A stretch of DNA of 64,000 bases from CANHBY01 sp031374415 (GCA_031374415.1 JANMGB010000277.1:42332-106331); one strand, 5' to 3'. Shown: positions 8,885 through 17,977, counted from the stretch's first letter. Program-made: numbers and translations. Notes: generated by a model not told the origin, from the sequence alone.

Positions 8885-9349
8885 TTACCGGTAAACACCG
8901 ACGCCCAAAAACCCCTCGTAGTTGGCAAACTTTTGCACATAGGACGCTTTACTTTCGTTCTTTTTGGTCTCCGGATGAGGCCACTCGTATTCCACCCAAC
9001 CTGGGGCCTTGGCGGCGGTGTCACGCAGTTCTTTGATCAGCGGTTTGCCATTGGGGTCTTTCAACTCGAGCAGGTTCTTGCCGATCAACTTTTCGTTGGC
9101 ACCATGGGCAACGTTCACACCTTCCATGGTGTAGGCAAAAACGTACAAATCTTTCTTGTGCCAGTCTTTATTGGCCTTGTCGGTGAAGTCTTTGAAGGCT
9201 TGTTCTGGGCCCACTTTTTTGGCATGCGCCACGGCGGCTTCCACCATGGCTTTGGCTTCGTCCTTGCTACCGCGCTCTTGTGCAAGGGCGGTTCCGACCA
9301 AGCCCAGACAGGCCACACCAGCAACAACCCATTGCATCAATTTTTTCAT
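8885..9349 (-). CDS. Secreted single-Cache-domain protein
   Basis: Starting at the MKKLMQW methionine gives 154 residues with a clear signal peptide (VAGVACLGLVGTALAQ, cleavage after ALA). The mature part looks like a soluble sCache_2 domain: KDLYVFAYTMEGVNVAHGAN, GKNLLELKDPNGKPLI, and the WVEYEWPHPETKKNESKASY strand are typical. Such domains bind small organic acids or amines in the periplasm. There is no membrane anchor or output domain. GGAG lies upstream of the chosen start; a longer frame upstream lacks a signal sequence. It sits upstream of the chemoreceptor on the same strand, suggesting shared regulation or partnership. Confidence 0.8.
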   Translation of the reverse strand: MKKLMQWVVAGVACLGLVGTALAQERGSKDEAKAMVEAAVAHAKKVGPEQAFKDFTDKANKDWHKKDLYVFAYTMEGVNVAHGANEKLIGKNLLELKDPNGKPLIKELRDTAAKAPGWVEYEWPHPETKKNESKASYVQKFANYEGFLGVGVYR

Positions 9350-9583
9350 ATCTGGCTCCAAAATGATGGTGCATAAAGGCCCGCAACACGCCCATCGCCT
9401 CGCGTGGCCTGAATCGTTATCGACACCCATTCGACGTTCTGTAATGGTGCCCTTGGATTTTCCGAGTCAACGCATGAAATGGCGGGGTAAGGCGGTGTTT
9501 TTGTCTGCAGTTCCGCCAACCGACGGGTGCGCCACCACGACATCGGGCGACCGGCAAGCGTGACAGACTCGTAAAATGAATCC

Positions 9584-10654
9584 ATGAGCACTCCACCCGT
9601 CTCCACGCACTACACCCGGGCTCAAGCACTGCCTGAGTTGCTGCGACAACGCATCCTCATTCTCGACGGCGCCATGGGCACCATGATCCAGCGCTACAAG
9701 CTCACCGAGCTTGACTACCGCGGCGAGCGCTTCAAAGATCACCCTAAAGATCTCAAGGGTAACAACGAGTTGCTCCAGTTCACGCGGGCCGATGTGATCA
9801 GCGAAATTCACGCCCAGTACCTGGCGGCCGGGGCCGACATCATCGAGACCAACACCTTCGGCGCGACTTCGGTGGCGCAAGATGACTACGGCTTAGGGGC
9901 CGTGGCGCGCGAGATGAACGTGGTGGCCGCCCAGCTGGCGCGTGTGGCCTGTGACCAGTACAGCACCGCCGACAAGCCGCGTTTTGTGGCGGGCGCCTTG
10001 GGGCCCACCCCGCGCACCGCCAGCATCAGCCCCGATGTCAACGACCCCGCTGCGCGCAACGTCACCTTCGACGAGCTGCGCGACGCCTACCTGGAGCAAG
10101 CCAGTGGCCTGCTCGAAGGGGGGGCTGATTTGTTTTTGGTGGAAACCATCTTTGACACCCTCAACGCCAAGGCCGCCATTTTTGCCCTCGATGAGCTCAT
10201 GGAGACCACCGGCGAGCGGCTGCCCGTCATCATCTCCGGCACTGTCACGGACGCCTCGGGGCGGATTTTGTCGGGGCAAACCGTGAGCGCGTTTTGGCAC
10301 AGCGTGCGCCACGCCAAGCCTTTGGCCATCGGCCTCAATTGCGCGTTGGGGGCCACGCTGATGCGCCCCTACATCGAAGAGCTGTCCAAGGTGGCGGGTG
10401 ACACGTTCATCAGCTGCTATCCCAACGCCGGCTTGCCCAACCCCATGAGCGACACCGGGTTTGACGAGACCCCTGAAGTCACCGGCGCCTTGGTCGAGGA
10501 GTTTGCCAAGTCAGGGTTTTTGAACATCGCGGGGGGCTGCTGCGGCACGACGCCCGCCCACATCGCAGAGATCGCACAGCGCTTGAGTACGTACCAGCCG
10601 CGCTGTGTGCACGCCACCGCCGGCTGGCTCACGCGAGCCACTGTCGAGGCCTGA
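9584..10654 (+). CDS. metH1: Methionine synthase, homocysteine-binding half (split MetH)
   Basis: A 356-residue protein equal to the first module of cobalamin-dependent methionine synthase. The three zinc ligands are C253 (GLNCALG) and C319/C320 (AGGCCGTTP). The LDGAMGTMIQ and ETNTFGATSVAQ segments form the usual barrel start. It binds and activates homocysteine for methylation by methylcobalamin carried on the second protein, encoded about 2.7 kb downstream. Division of MetH into two proteins is known in many Betaproteobacteria. The ATG at 9584 has no good ribosome site, and a TAAAAT -10-like hexamer lies only a few bases upstream. Confidence 0.93.
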   Translation: MSTPPVSTHYTRAQALPELLRQRILILDGAMGTMIQRYKLTELDYRGERFKDHPKDLKGNNELLQFTRADVISEIHAQYLAAGADIIETNTFGATSVAQDDYGLGAVAREMNVVAAQLARVACDQYSTADKPRFVAGALGPTPRTASISPDVNDPAARNVTFDELRDAYLEQASGLLEGGADLFLVETIFDTLNAKAAIFALDELMETTGERLPVIISGTVTDASGRILSGQTVSAFWHSVRHAKPLAIGLNCALGATLMRPYIEELSKVAGDTFISCYPNAGLPNPMSDTGFDETPEVTGALVEEFAKSGFLNIAGGCCGTTPAHIAEIAQRLSTYQPRCVHATAGWLTRATVEA

Positions 10655-10684
10655 GGCGATGCGGCCCTGACCGCTGGCGTGGCT

Positions 10685-10715
10685 TTGAATTGAAGTGCGG
10701 CCGCCCTCGTAGAAT
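10685..10715 (+). promoter_or_regulatory. Weak candidate promoter for the TerA-type gene
   Basis: TTGAAT at 10685-10690 and TAGAAT at 10710-10715 are separated by 19 bp, about 48 bp ahead of the start. The spacing is longer than ideal, so this is only a candidate. Confidence 0.25.
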
Positions 10716-10763
10716 CAACCTCGCGTCGCCAATGGGCGCGACGAGCCATCAAAAGGAAGCGGT

Positions 10764-11957
10764 ATGTCCGAGGTATTGCAACTCACTCAGGGTCAGCGTG
10801 CGCCGCTGTCAAAGCTAGGCCTGGCGCAGGCCTTGCGGGTTGACTTGTCGCTCGACGCCGGCCTGGATATCGATGCGGCGTGTTTCGGTCTAGACAGTGC
10901 GCGCCGCTTGTCCGACGAGCGCTACATGGTCTTTTTCAACCAACCGTCCAGCCCCTGTGGCGCGGTACGCCAAGTGGCGCCGCATGCCTTCGAATTCGAT
11001 CTGGCGCGCGTGCCCGAGTCCATCGATGCCTTCGTAGTGACACTGGCCACCGAAGCTGCCGATGGTCTCAAGCGCCTGGGCCGCAGTGAAGCTCGTCTGG
11101 GCGAGACACAAGCCACAACTTGCGCCCAGTTTGCCTTTGACGGCAGCCTGTTTCCGGTTGAGCGCGCGGTGATGTTGATCGAGATCTATCGCAAAGAAGG
11201 ACAGTGGCGTTTGAGCCCAGTGGCCCAAGGATTTCAAGGGGGTCTGGCGGCCTTGGTTCAACACTTCGGAGGAACAGTGGCCGAAGCCAGTTCGAGCGTC
11301 GCAGCGCCTGTGCCTCCACCTCCACCCGCACCTGCACCGGCGCCTGTTTCGCTGTCGAAAATCACGTTGGACAAGCGCGGCGACAAGATATCTCTGGAAA
11401 AGCGAGGGGCCACGGGGCATGGCCGCATTGTTTGCAACCTGCGCTGGAACGTGGTCAAGCCCAGTGGTTTGGGCAAGTGGTTGGGTGGATCCTCGGGCGT
11501 GGACCTGGACCTGGGCTGCCTGTATGAATTGGCCGACGGCAGCAAGTTTGTCGTGCAGGCCTTGGGCAATCAGTTTGGCGCTTACGCTGAGGCCCCCTAC
11601 ATCCAACTGGCGGGTGATGATCGCACGGGCGCCAGCACGGAGGGGGAGTTCCTGTACATCAACGGTGATTGCCTGAGTCACATCCGTCGGCTGTGTTTAT
11701 ACGCCTTCATTTATGAAGGTGTACCCAACTGGGCGCAAGCCGATGCTTTTGTGACTTTGACGGTCCCCGGCCATCCGCCCTTGGAGGTGCGCATGGACGG
11801 CAGCGACCGAGGCAGCTCGCTGTGCGCCATCGCCATGATCGAGAACGATGCGGGCCAGCTGAAGGTCACCAAGCTCGCCGAGTACTTCGCCGGTCAGCAA
11901 GAACTCGACACCCACTACCACTGGGGGATGCAGTGGGGGCAGGGGCGCAAGGGGTAG
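10764..11957 (+). CDS. TerA-type protein with two TerD domains
   Basis: A 397-residue protein. Residues ~1-170 form a first TerD-like domain (VDLSLDAGLDIDAACFGLD, then FEFDLARVPESIDAFV). A Pro-rich linker (about PPPPPAPAPAPV) follows. Residues ~205-395 form a second TerD domain (SGVDLDLGCLYELADGS, GDDRTGASTEGEFLYING, YAFIYEGVPNWAQAD). This two-domain layout is that of TerA of tellurite/stress operons, and the aspartate clusters are consistent with calcium binding. No other ter gene (terB, C, D, E, Z) is nearby, so this is a solitary member and its job here is unknown. AAGGA precedes the ATG. It lies between the two metH halves. Confidence 0.78.
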   Translation: MSEVLQLTQGQRAPLSKLGLAQALRVDLSLDAGLDIDAACFGLDSARRLSDERYMVFFNQPSSPCGAVRQVAPHAFEFDLARVPESIDAFVVTLATEAADGLKRLGRSEARLGETQATTCAQFAFDGSLFPVERAVMLIEIYRKEGQWRLSPVAQGFQGGLAALVQHFGGTVAEASSSVAAPVPPPPPAPAPAPVSLSKITLDKRGDKISLEKRGATGHGRIVCNLRWNVVKPSGLGKWLGGSSGVDLDLGCLYELADGSKFVVQALGNQFGAYAEAPYIQLAGDDRTGASTEGEFLYINGDCLSHIRRLCLYAFIYEGVPNWAQADAFVTLTVPGHPPLEVRMDGSDRGSSLCAIAMIENDAGQLKVTKLAEYFAGQQELDTHYHWGMQWGQGRKG

Positions 11958-11978
11958 TCGCATCAAGGACTGGCGGGG

Positions 11979-12050
11979 TGCGCAGGCTGCGGGATCCCCG
12001 CCTGCCCCCGTCATCCCCGCGCACTGCACTCCTGCAAGCTCAGCTTGCCG
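11979..12050. repeat. Modular repeat, copy B (core remnant)
   Basis: Condensed core without terminal repeats: GCAGGCTGCGGGATCCCCGCCTG, then CGTCATCCCCGCG, then TCCTGCAAGCTCAGCTTGCC, the last two shared with copy C. It fills the space between two convergent stop codons (11957 and 12063). Confidence 0.65.
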
Positions 12051-12062
12051 TAACGCCTGCGT

Positions 12063-13262
12063 TCAGCGCATTTTCAACATCCGCTCCATATTGATCATCA
12101 CCTTGACCTCGTGAGGGGCCACGCCCCCGGTGGTGTTGAACTGTGGCAGCCGGGTGTCGCGCAGCACCGGCTCGCCCAGGGCCAAGCCATCGCGCCCGAC
12201 GATGCTGGCCGCCACGGGTTCGTTGGCGCGGCGGCCGCGGGCCAACACCAAGGCCACCTCGCCGTTGCCCAAACGCACAAAACTGCCGGGCGGGTACAGG
12301 CCGACGGCTTTGAGAATGGCGCCCCCGGCTTCATCCGGCTGCTTGACTTCGTCGGTGTAGATGGCTTGGGCGGCGGCCGTGGCCGACAGCCCTTTGCGCT
12401 TGCCCCGCGCGCTCAGGCGAGCTGAAAAAATGTCGCAGCGTTGAATCAAGCGCCCCAGCTGCTCAGCCTGAGGCTTGTCGCCCAAGGGCCCAGGCTGCCC
12501 GCTGTGGTGGCTGGCCACCGCCCCCAGCCATAAGGGGTCTTGCACGCCCAAGGTCTTGAGCAGGGCCGCGGCTTGAGCCGGGTGGTTGTGCACATGCTTG
12601 CGTTGTTCCGGGTTGAGTAGCATCTCTTGCTGCGAGAGACGGTCTTGCAGGTGAGTCATGGCCAGGTTCATGGACAAAGCAGCGCAGCGCAAGGGCTCAC
12701 GCAGGCTCTCGGGCCAAGCGGTGAGGTGGCGTGCCGCCAGGTCGCACACCACGGTCACCAGCAGGGCGTGGGTGGCGCTGTAGCTGCGCACCTCCGTGCT
12801 GGTGGACTGGATCAAGATAAACAACGCCCCGTCGGCATCGCTGTCAACCTGGTCCGCCACATCGGCCTGCAGCTTGAGCATGCGCGGCAGCCATTCTTCG
12901 CGCTGCGGCTCACGCAGCAGGGCGCTGGCGCGCACTTGCAACTCGGACCAAATGGTCACCGGGTCGCTGGGTCGCTCCGGCACCACGGGGGCATTGATGT
13001 GGTCAGGCGTGGCCGTGGCGAGTTGTTTGAGCGGTACGTTTTGCCGCATCAAATCGTCGAGCTTGCCGGCCAAGGCGCGCTGAAACTGCTCAGACTCGGC
13101 CTCGTCGATGTGGCCGCCTCGTTGGATCAGGTGCAGGCGCTGCGCCTCTGACATCACCACAGAGCCCTTGGCCAACAACAGCCGCCCAGTGGCGTCATAG
13201 ACCGAAAAAGGCAGAGGCGCACGCAAACGAATGGCGCTGGACGGCATGGGGACGAGGTTCAT
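12063..13262 (-). CDS. Degenerate HD-GYP-like signalling protein
   Basis: The 399-residue protein aligns by eye with HD-GYP cyclic-di-GMP phosphodiesterase-type regulators. It has an N-terminal region of about 130 residues, then a helical domain with SYSATHALLVTVVCDLA, HVHNHPAQAAALL and AVASHHSGQPG. The H-D doublet expected after the first histidine is replaced by AALSMNLAM, and the GYP triad is not intact, so metal-dependent hydrolysis is doubtful. A C-terminal beta-rich part (PPGSFVRLGNGEVALVLARG) is the segment commonly found after HD-GYP-like cores. It is transcribed against metH2 and terA. It may act as a binding or scaffold protein; this is inference. Confidence 0.68.
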   Translation of the reverse strand: MNLVPMPSSAIRLRAPLPFSVYDATGRLLLAKGSVVMSEAQRLHLIQRGGHIDEAESEQFQRALAGKLDDLMRQNVPLKQLATATPDHINAPVVPERPSDPVTIWSELQVRASALLREPQREEWLPRMLKLQADVADQVDSDADGALFILIQSTSTEVRSYSATHALLVTVVCDLAARHLTAWPESLREPLRCAALSMNLAMTHLQDRLSQQEMLLNPEQRKHVHNHPAQAAALLKTLGVQDPLWLGAVASHHSGQPGPLGDKPQAEQLGRLIQRCDIFSARLSARGKRKGLSATAAAQAIYTDEVKQPDEAGGAILKAVGLYPPGSFVRLGNGEVALVLARGRRANEPVAASIVGRDGLALGEPVLRDTRLPQFNTTGGVAPHEVKVMINMERMLKMR

Positions 13263-13402
13263 GCGTGTGAGTCAATCCTGAAGGTACACGGCGTGGCCTG
13301 AATATAGGGCCTGGTGCGATTCTGTGCCAAGCGGTGCGTCACAACAACAGGGACTGCCCCCTACAATGAGGTGCCCCCTTCAGTACCCCGCCTGCCTGCC
13401 CC

Positions 13403-16162
13403 ATGCCTGATCGCGATTTGCCCACCGCTGCCCCAGTTTTACCGATGAAGCTCTCGGGCCTGGAGCCCGTGAGCATTGACGACAACAGCCTGTTCATCAA
13501 CATCGGTGAGCGCACCAACGTCACGGGGTCCAAGGCCTTTGCTCGCATGATTTTGAACGGCCAGTTTGAAGAAGCGCTGAGCGTGGCCCGTCAGCAGGTG
13601 GAAAACGGCGCCCAGGTGATCGACATCAACATGGACGAGGCCATGCTCGACAGCAAGGCCGCCATGCAACGCTTTTTGAACCTGATTTCGGGCGAGCCCG
13701 AGATTGCCCGCGTGCCCATCATGGTGGACAGCTCCAAGTGGGAGGTGATCGAGGCCGGGCTAAAGTGCATTCAGGGCAAGGGCATTGTCAACTCGATCTC
13801 GCTCAAAGAGGGCGAGGCGGCGTTTTTGCACCAAGCCAAGCTCGTCAGGCGCTATGGCGCTGCCGCGGTGGTCATGGCCTTCGATGAAACAGGCCAAGCA
13901 GACACCTATGAGCGCAAGATCGAGATCTGCGAGCGTGCCTACCGCTTTTTGGTTGACCGTGTGGGGTTTGCCCCCGAAGACATCATCTTCGACCCCAACA
14001 TCTTTGCCATTGCCACCGGCATCGAAGAGCACAACAACTACGCGGTGGACTTCATCAACGCCACGCGCTGGATCAAGCAGCACTTGCCTGGGGCCAAGGT
14101 CAGCGGCGGCGTGAGCAACGTGAGCTTCAGCTTCCGCGGCAACGACCCTGTGCGCGAGGCCATTCACACCGTCTTCCTGTACCACGCCATCCAGGCGGGC
14201 ATGGACATGGGCATCGTCAACGCGGGCATGGTGGGGGTCTATGACGACCTCGATCCGGTGCTGCGCGAGCGGGTCGAGGACGTGGTGCTCAACCGGCGGC
14301 CCGATGCCGGCGACCGGCTGATCGAGATTGCCGAAAGTGCCAAAGGCCAGGCCAAAGATGAAAGCGCCAAACTGGCTTGGCGCGGCACCCCCGAGGTCCC
14401 GCGCACCGTACAAGAGCGGCTCAGTCATGCCCTGGTGCACGGCATCACCGACTTCATCAACCACGACACCGAAGAAGCCTACCAACAGATCTTGGCCGGG
14501 GGCGGTCGACCGCTGCACGTGATTGAGGGCCCCCTGATGGCCGGCATGAACATCGTGGGCGATCTGTTTGGCCAGGGCAAAATGTTTTTGCCGCAGGTGG
14601 TCAAGAGCGCGCGGGTGATGAAGCAAGCAGTGGCCCATCTGTTGCCCTACATCGAGGCCGAGAAAAAAGCCCTCGTCGAGGCCGGCGGTGAGGCCAAAGC
14701 CAAGGGCAAAATCGTGATTGCCACGGTCAAGGGCGATGTACACGACATCGGCAAAAACATCGTCACCGTGGTCTTGCAATGCAACAACTTCGAGGTCGTC
14801 AACATGGGCGTGATGGTGCCCTGCAAAGACATCCTGGCCAAGGCCAAAGAAGAAGGTGCCGACATCATTGGCCTGTCGGGCTTGATCACGCCCAGCCTGG
14901 AAGAAATGCAATTTGTGGCGGCCGAGATGCAGCGTGATGCGTATTTCCGCGAGCGCCAAACCCCCTTGCTGATTGGCGGTGCCACCTGCAGCCGCGTGCA
15001 CACCGCCGTCAAAATCGCGCCCCACTACGAAGGGCCCGTGGTTTACGTGCCCGATGCCAGCCGCTCGGTCGGTGTGTGCAGTGAGTTGTTGTCGGACGAA
15101 AAAGCCGCCAATTTCCTGACCGAGCTGCGCACCGATTACGCCAACGTGCGCACGCTGCACGCCAACAAAAAAGCCACGCCCCTGGTGAGCTTGGCCCAGG
15201 CGCGGGCCAACAAAACGCCGCTCGATTGGTCAACCTACACCGCCCCGGTGCCGCGCTTCATCGGCCGGCGCACATTCAAGAACTATGACCTGGCGGAGTT
15301 GGCTCAAAGCATCGACTGGGCGCCCTTTTTCCAGACCTGGGATTTGGCCGGGGCCTATCCTGCGATCTTGAGCGATGACGTGGTGGGCGAGGCCGCCCGG
15401 CGCGTCCAGGCTGACGCCCAGGCGCTGCTCAAGCGCGTGATTGAGGGCCGCTGGCTCACGGCCAATGGCGTCATCGGCTTGTACCCCGCCAACACCCTCA
15501 ACGACGACGACATCGAGATCTACGCCGACGCCGCCCGCAGCCAGGTGCTCATGACCTGGCACGGCCTGCGCACGCAAAGCGAGCGACCCGTGGTCGACGG
15601 CGTGCGCCGCCCCAATCGCTGCCTGGCCGACTTCATTGCGCCCAAGGGTTCCGGGGTGGCCGATTACGTCGGCCTGTTTGCGGTCACGGCGGGTCTGGGC
15701 AGCGAGAAAAAAGATCAACAATTCATGGCGCAACACGATGACTACCAAGCCATCATGTTCAAGGCCCTGGCCGATCGCCTGGCCGAAGCGTTTGCCGAGC
15801 GCCTGCACCAGCGCGTGCGTACAGAGTTTTGGGCCTACGAGCCCGGCGAGCAGCTGAGCACCGAAGAACTCATTGCCGAAAAGTACCGCGGCATCCGCCC
15901 GGCGCCGGGCTACCCGGCTTGTCCGGACCACACCGTCAAGACCGACATGTTTGCCGTGCTGCAAGCCGACGACATCGGCATGTCCTTGACCGAAAGCTGG
16001 GCCATGATGCCTGCAGCCAGCGTCAGCGGATTTTATATGGCGCACCCCCAGGCGGCGTATTTCAACGTCGGCAAAATTGGCGACGACCAGATCAACGATT
16101 GGGCGCAACGCACGGGGCAAGCGCCCGAGGCGGTGTCGCGTGCACTGGCGGCCTTGCGCTGA
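13403..16162 (+). CDS. metH2: Methionine synthase, folate/cobalamin/activation half (split MetH)
   Basis: This 919-residue protein holds the remaining MetH modules in order. The pterin-binding barrel starts near residue 30 (FINIGERTNVTGSKAF), with DINMDEAMLDSKAAM and VPIMVDSSKWEV. The cobalamin cap is at about 330-425. The B12-binding Rossmann domain has its cobalt ligand at H447 in GDVHDIGKNIV. The C-terminal AdoMet-binding reactivation domain includes RTEFWAYEPGEQ and KYRGIRPAPGYPACPDH. It transfers methyl from methyltetrahydrofolate to homocysteine bound on the partner encoded at 9584-10654. Reactivation would need a flavodoxin-type reductase elsewhere. Repeat copy C begins a few bases after the stop. 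Confidence 0.95.
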   Translation: MPDRDLPTAAPVLPMKLSGLEPVSIDDNSLFINIGERTNVTGSKAFARMILNGQFEEALSVARQQVENGAQVIDINMDEAMLDSKAAMQRFLNLISGEPEIARVPIMVDSSKWEVIEAGLKCIQGKGIVNSISLKEGEAAFLHQAKLVRRYGAAAVVMAFDETGQADTYERKIEICERAYRFLVDRVGFAPEDIIFDPNIFAIATGIEEHNNYAVDFINATRWIKQHLPGAKVSGGVSNVSFSFRGNDPVREAIHTVFLYHAIQAGMDMGIVNAGMVGVYDDLDPVLRERVEDVVLNRRPDAGDRLIEIAESAKGQAKDESAKLAWRGTPEVPRTVQERLSHALVHGITDFINHDTEEAYQQILAGGGRPLHVIEGPLMAGMNIVGDLFGQGKMFLPQVVKSARVMKQAVAHLLPYIEAEKKALVEAGGEAKAKGKIVIATVKGDVHDIGKNIVTVVLQCNNFEVVNMGVMVPCKDILAKAKEEGADIIGLSGLITPSLEEMQFVAAEMQRDAYFRERQTPLLIGGATCSRVHTAVKIAPHYEGPVVYVPDASRSVGVCSELLSDEKAANFLTELRTDYANVRTLHANKKATPLVSLAQARANKTPLDWSTYTAPVPRFIGRRTFKNYDLAELAQSIDWAPFFQTWDLAGAYPAILSDDVVGEAARRVQADAQALLKRVIEGRWLTANGVIGLYPANTLNDDDIEIYADAARSQVLMTWHGLRTQSERPVVDGVRRPNRCLADFIAPKGSGVADYVGLFAVTAGLGSEKKDQQFMAQHDDYQAIMFKALADRLAEAFAERLHQRVRTEFWAYEPGEQLSTEELIAEKYRGIRPAPGYPACPDHTVKTDMFAVLQADDIGMSLTESWAMMPAASVSGFYMAHPQAAYFNVGKIGDDQINDWAQRTGQAPEAVSRALAALR

Positions 16163-16166
16163 GTTC

Positions 16167-16433
16167 TAGTGTCGCGTCACAGTGAATTTGAAAGGTTGAA
16201 TAGTTGCGAGGCCCATAGTGAAGTACCAAGGCTGCTGGATTCCCGCCTGCGCGGGAATGACGTGGTGAAATGCCAAGCCCTTCGCCCGTCATCCCCGCGC
16301 AGGCGGGGATCCAGGACGGTGCCTCAGGAGCAACATCCCCGGACACGGCATTCCTGCAAGCTCAGCTTGCCAATGCACTAACTGTTCGCTTTAGCGAAAT
16401 CAACCTTTCAAATTCACTGAGACCGGGTACCAG
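16167..16433. repeat. Modular repeat, copy C (complete, common core)
   Basis: Left inverted repeat at about 16171-16199 (GTCACAGTGAATTTGAAAGG) and right inverted repeat at about 16400-16430 (CAACCTTTCAAATTCACTGA then GACCGGGTAC). Inside are a perfect 8-bp-stem hairpin ATTCCCGCCTGCGCGGGAAT (16239-16258), a second ATCCCCGC/GCGGGGAT hairpin, a direct CAAGCTCAGCTTGC motif and a small TTCGC/GCGAA hairpin near the right end. It fills the gap between the convergent metH2 and comM stops. Confidence 0.9.
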
Positions 16434-16441
16434 GCCTCTGG

Positions 16442-17977
16442 TCAAGCCCCACTTCGGCCCTGCAGCACCCGCCGGTATTGAATGGCCTCAGCCAAGTGTG
16501 CTGTCTCGATGTCGGCTGCGCCTTGCACATCGGCCACCGTGCGCGCCACGCGCAGCACCCGTTGGTAGCTGCGGGCTGACCAGCCCAGTTGCGTGCAAGT
16601 GGCCTGAAAAAAGGCGGCGCTGGCAGTACTCAAGGGGGTGTGGGCATCCAGCTGGGCGCCGTCCAACGCCGCATTGAGGCTGCCTTGGCGTGCCCATTGG
16701 CGCGCGCGGGCTTGAGCCACTCGCTCGGCCACCACCGCGCTGCTGGCGCCTTGGGCGGCAGCAGCCAAGGTGCTGGCGGGCAAGGCAGGCACCTCGACTT
16801 GCAGGTCAATGCGGTCCAGCAAGGGCCCACTCAGCCGCCCTTGGTAGCGGGCCACCGCATCGGGGCTGCAGCGGCAGGCCCGCTGAGGGTGACCCAGGTG
16901 ACCGCAGGGGCAGGGATTCATGGCCGCCAACAACTGAAACCGGGCCGGAAACTCAGCCTGCCGCGCCGCACGTGAGATCGTGATGCGGCCGTTTTCGAGG
17001 GGCTCGCGCAAAGCCTCCAGGGCCATGCGCGGGAACTCGGGCAGCTCGTCCAGAAACAGCACCCCTTCGTGGGCGAGCGAAATCTCACCGGGACGTGGCG
17101 GCGAACCCCCGCCCACCAGGGCGGCGGCAGTGGCGCTGTGATGCGGCGCGCGAAACGGGCGCTGCGCCCAAGCGCTGGGCTCAAACCGCCCCGCCAGGCT
17201 CAAGACCGCAGCAGAACTGAGAGCTTGCTCGTTGTTCAGCGGTGGCAGCAGGTGCACAAAGCGCTGCGCCAGCATGGACTTGCCGGTGCCCGGCGGGCCC
17301 ACCAACAAGGCGCTGTGGCCCCCGGCCGCGGCCACCTCCAAAGCCCTTTTGGCGCTGCTTTGCCCTTTGACATCACGCCAATCGAGGGTGGGCTGAGCCG
17401 GGCCAGCCGACGGCGCATCAGGCTGCGCGATGGGCAGCGGCGTGCAGTGAGGGTTGTGCGCGGGCAGCAGTGCACGCACCACGTCCAGCAGGTGGTCGGC
17501 CTGATGCACGGTCAGCCCGGGCACCAGTGCGGCCTCCCGCGCGCTGGCGGTGGGCAGGACCAAGGCGCGCCGGGAGCCACTGCGCTGCACACCCAACGCC
17601 AAGGGCAAGGCAGCCCGCACAGGGCGCACAGCGCCCGAGAGCGACAACTCACCCACGAACTCAAATTCACCCAGACGCTGGACATCGATCTGGCCGCTGG
17701 CCGCCAAGATGCCCAGGGCCATGGGCAAATCAAACCGGCCCGACTCTTTAGGCAGCTCCGCGGGGGCCAGGTTGACCACGACCCGTTGATTGGTTGGGAA
17801 GCTCAGCCCACTGTTGTGCAAGGCCGAGCGCACCCGCTCACGGGCTTCCTTGACCTCGGTCTCGGCCAAACCCACCAAGGTAAATTGGGGCAGGCCATTG
17901 CTCAAGTGAACCTCGACCGTGATGGCCGGGGCGTGCAGGCCATCAAGCCCGCGGCTGTGCAAAACGGCGAGTGACAT
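16442..17977 (-). CDS. comM: YifB/ComM-family AAA+ ATPase (Mg-chelatase-like)
   Basis: Using the ATG of MSLAVLHSRGLDGL gives 511 residues, the normal ComM length; a longer upstream frame adds 48 residues with no family resemblance. An N-terminal Lon-protease-like fold (LVGLAETEVKEARERVRSAL) precedes the AAA core with Walker A GPPGTGKS at 227-234 and Walker B GVLFLDELPEF at 305-315. The cysteine cluster NPCPCGHLG...CRC is typical. ComM is a hexameric helicase that extends branch migration during natural transformation. It stands alone here; no other competence gene is in the window. Confidence 0.93.
   Translation of the reverse strand: MSLAVLHSRGLDGLHAPAITVEVHLSNGLPQFTLVGLAETEVKEARERVRSALHNSGLSFPTNQRVVVNLAPAELPKESGRFDLPMALGILAASGQIDVQRLGEFEFVGELSLSGAVRPVRAALPLALGVQRSGSRRALVLPTASAREAALVPGLTVHQADHLLDVVRALLPAHNPHCTPLPIAQPDAPSAGPAQPTLDWRDVKGQSSAKRALEVAAAGGHSALLVGPPGTGKSMLAQRFVHLLPPLNNEQALSSAAVLSLAGRFEPSAWAQRPFRAPHHSATAAALVGGGSPPRPGEISLAHEGVLFLDELPEFPRMALEALREPLENGRITISRAARQAEFPARFQLLAAMNPCPCGHLGHPQRACRCSPDAVARYQGRLSGPLLDRIDLQVEVPALPASTLAAAAQGASSAVVAERVAQARARQWARQGSLNAALDGAQLDAHTPLSTASAAFFQATCTQLGWSARSYQRVLRVARTVADVQGAADIETAHLAEAIQYRRVLQGRSGA

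Noticed and set aside
9430..9583. Cobalamin or SAH riboswitch before the first metH half
   Set aside because: No B12-box or SAH-motif core could be recognised in the spacer.
13760..15160. Long open frame antisense to metH2
   Set aside because: Low-complexity His/Gly/Ala-rich translation with no family resemblance; it is the complement shadow of a real, well-conserved gene in a high-GC sequence.
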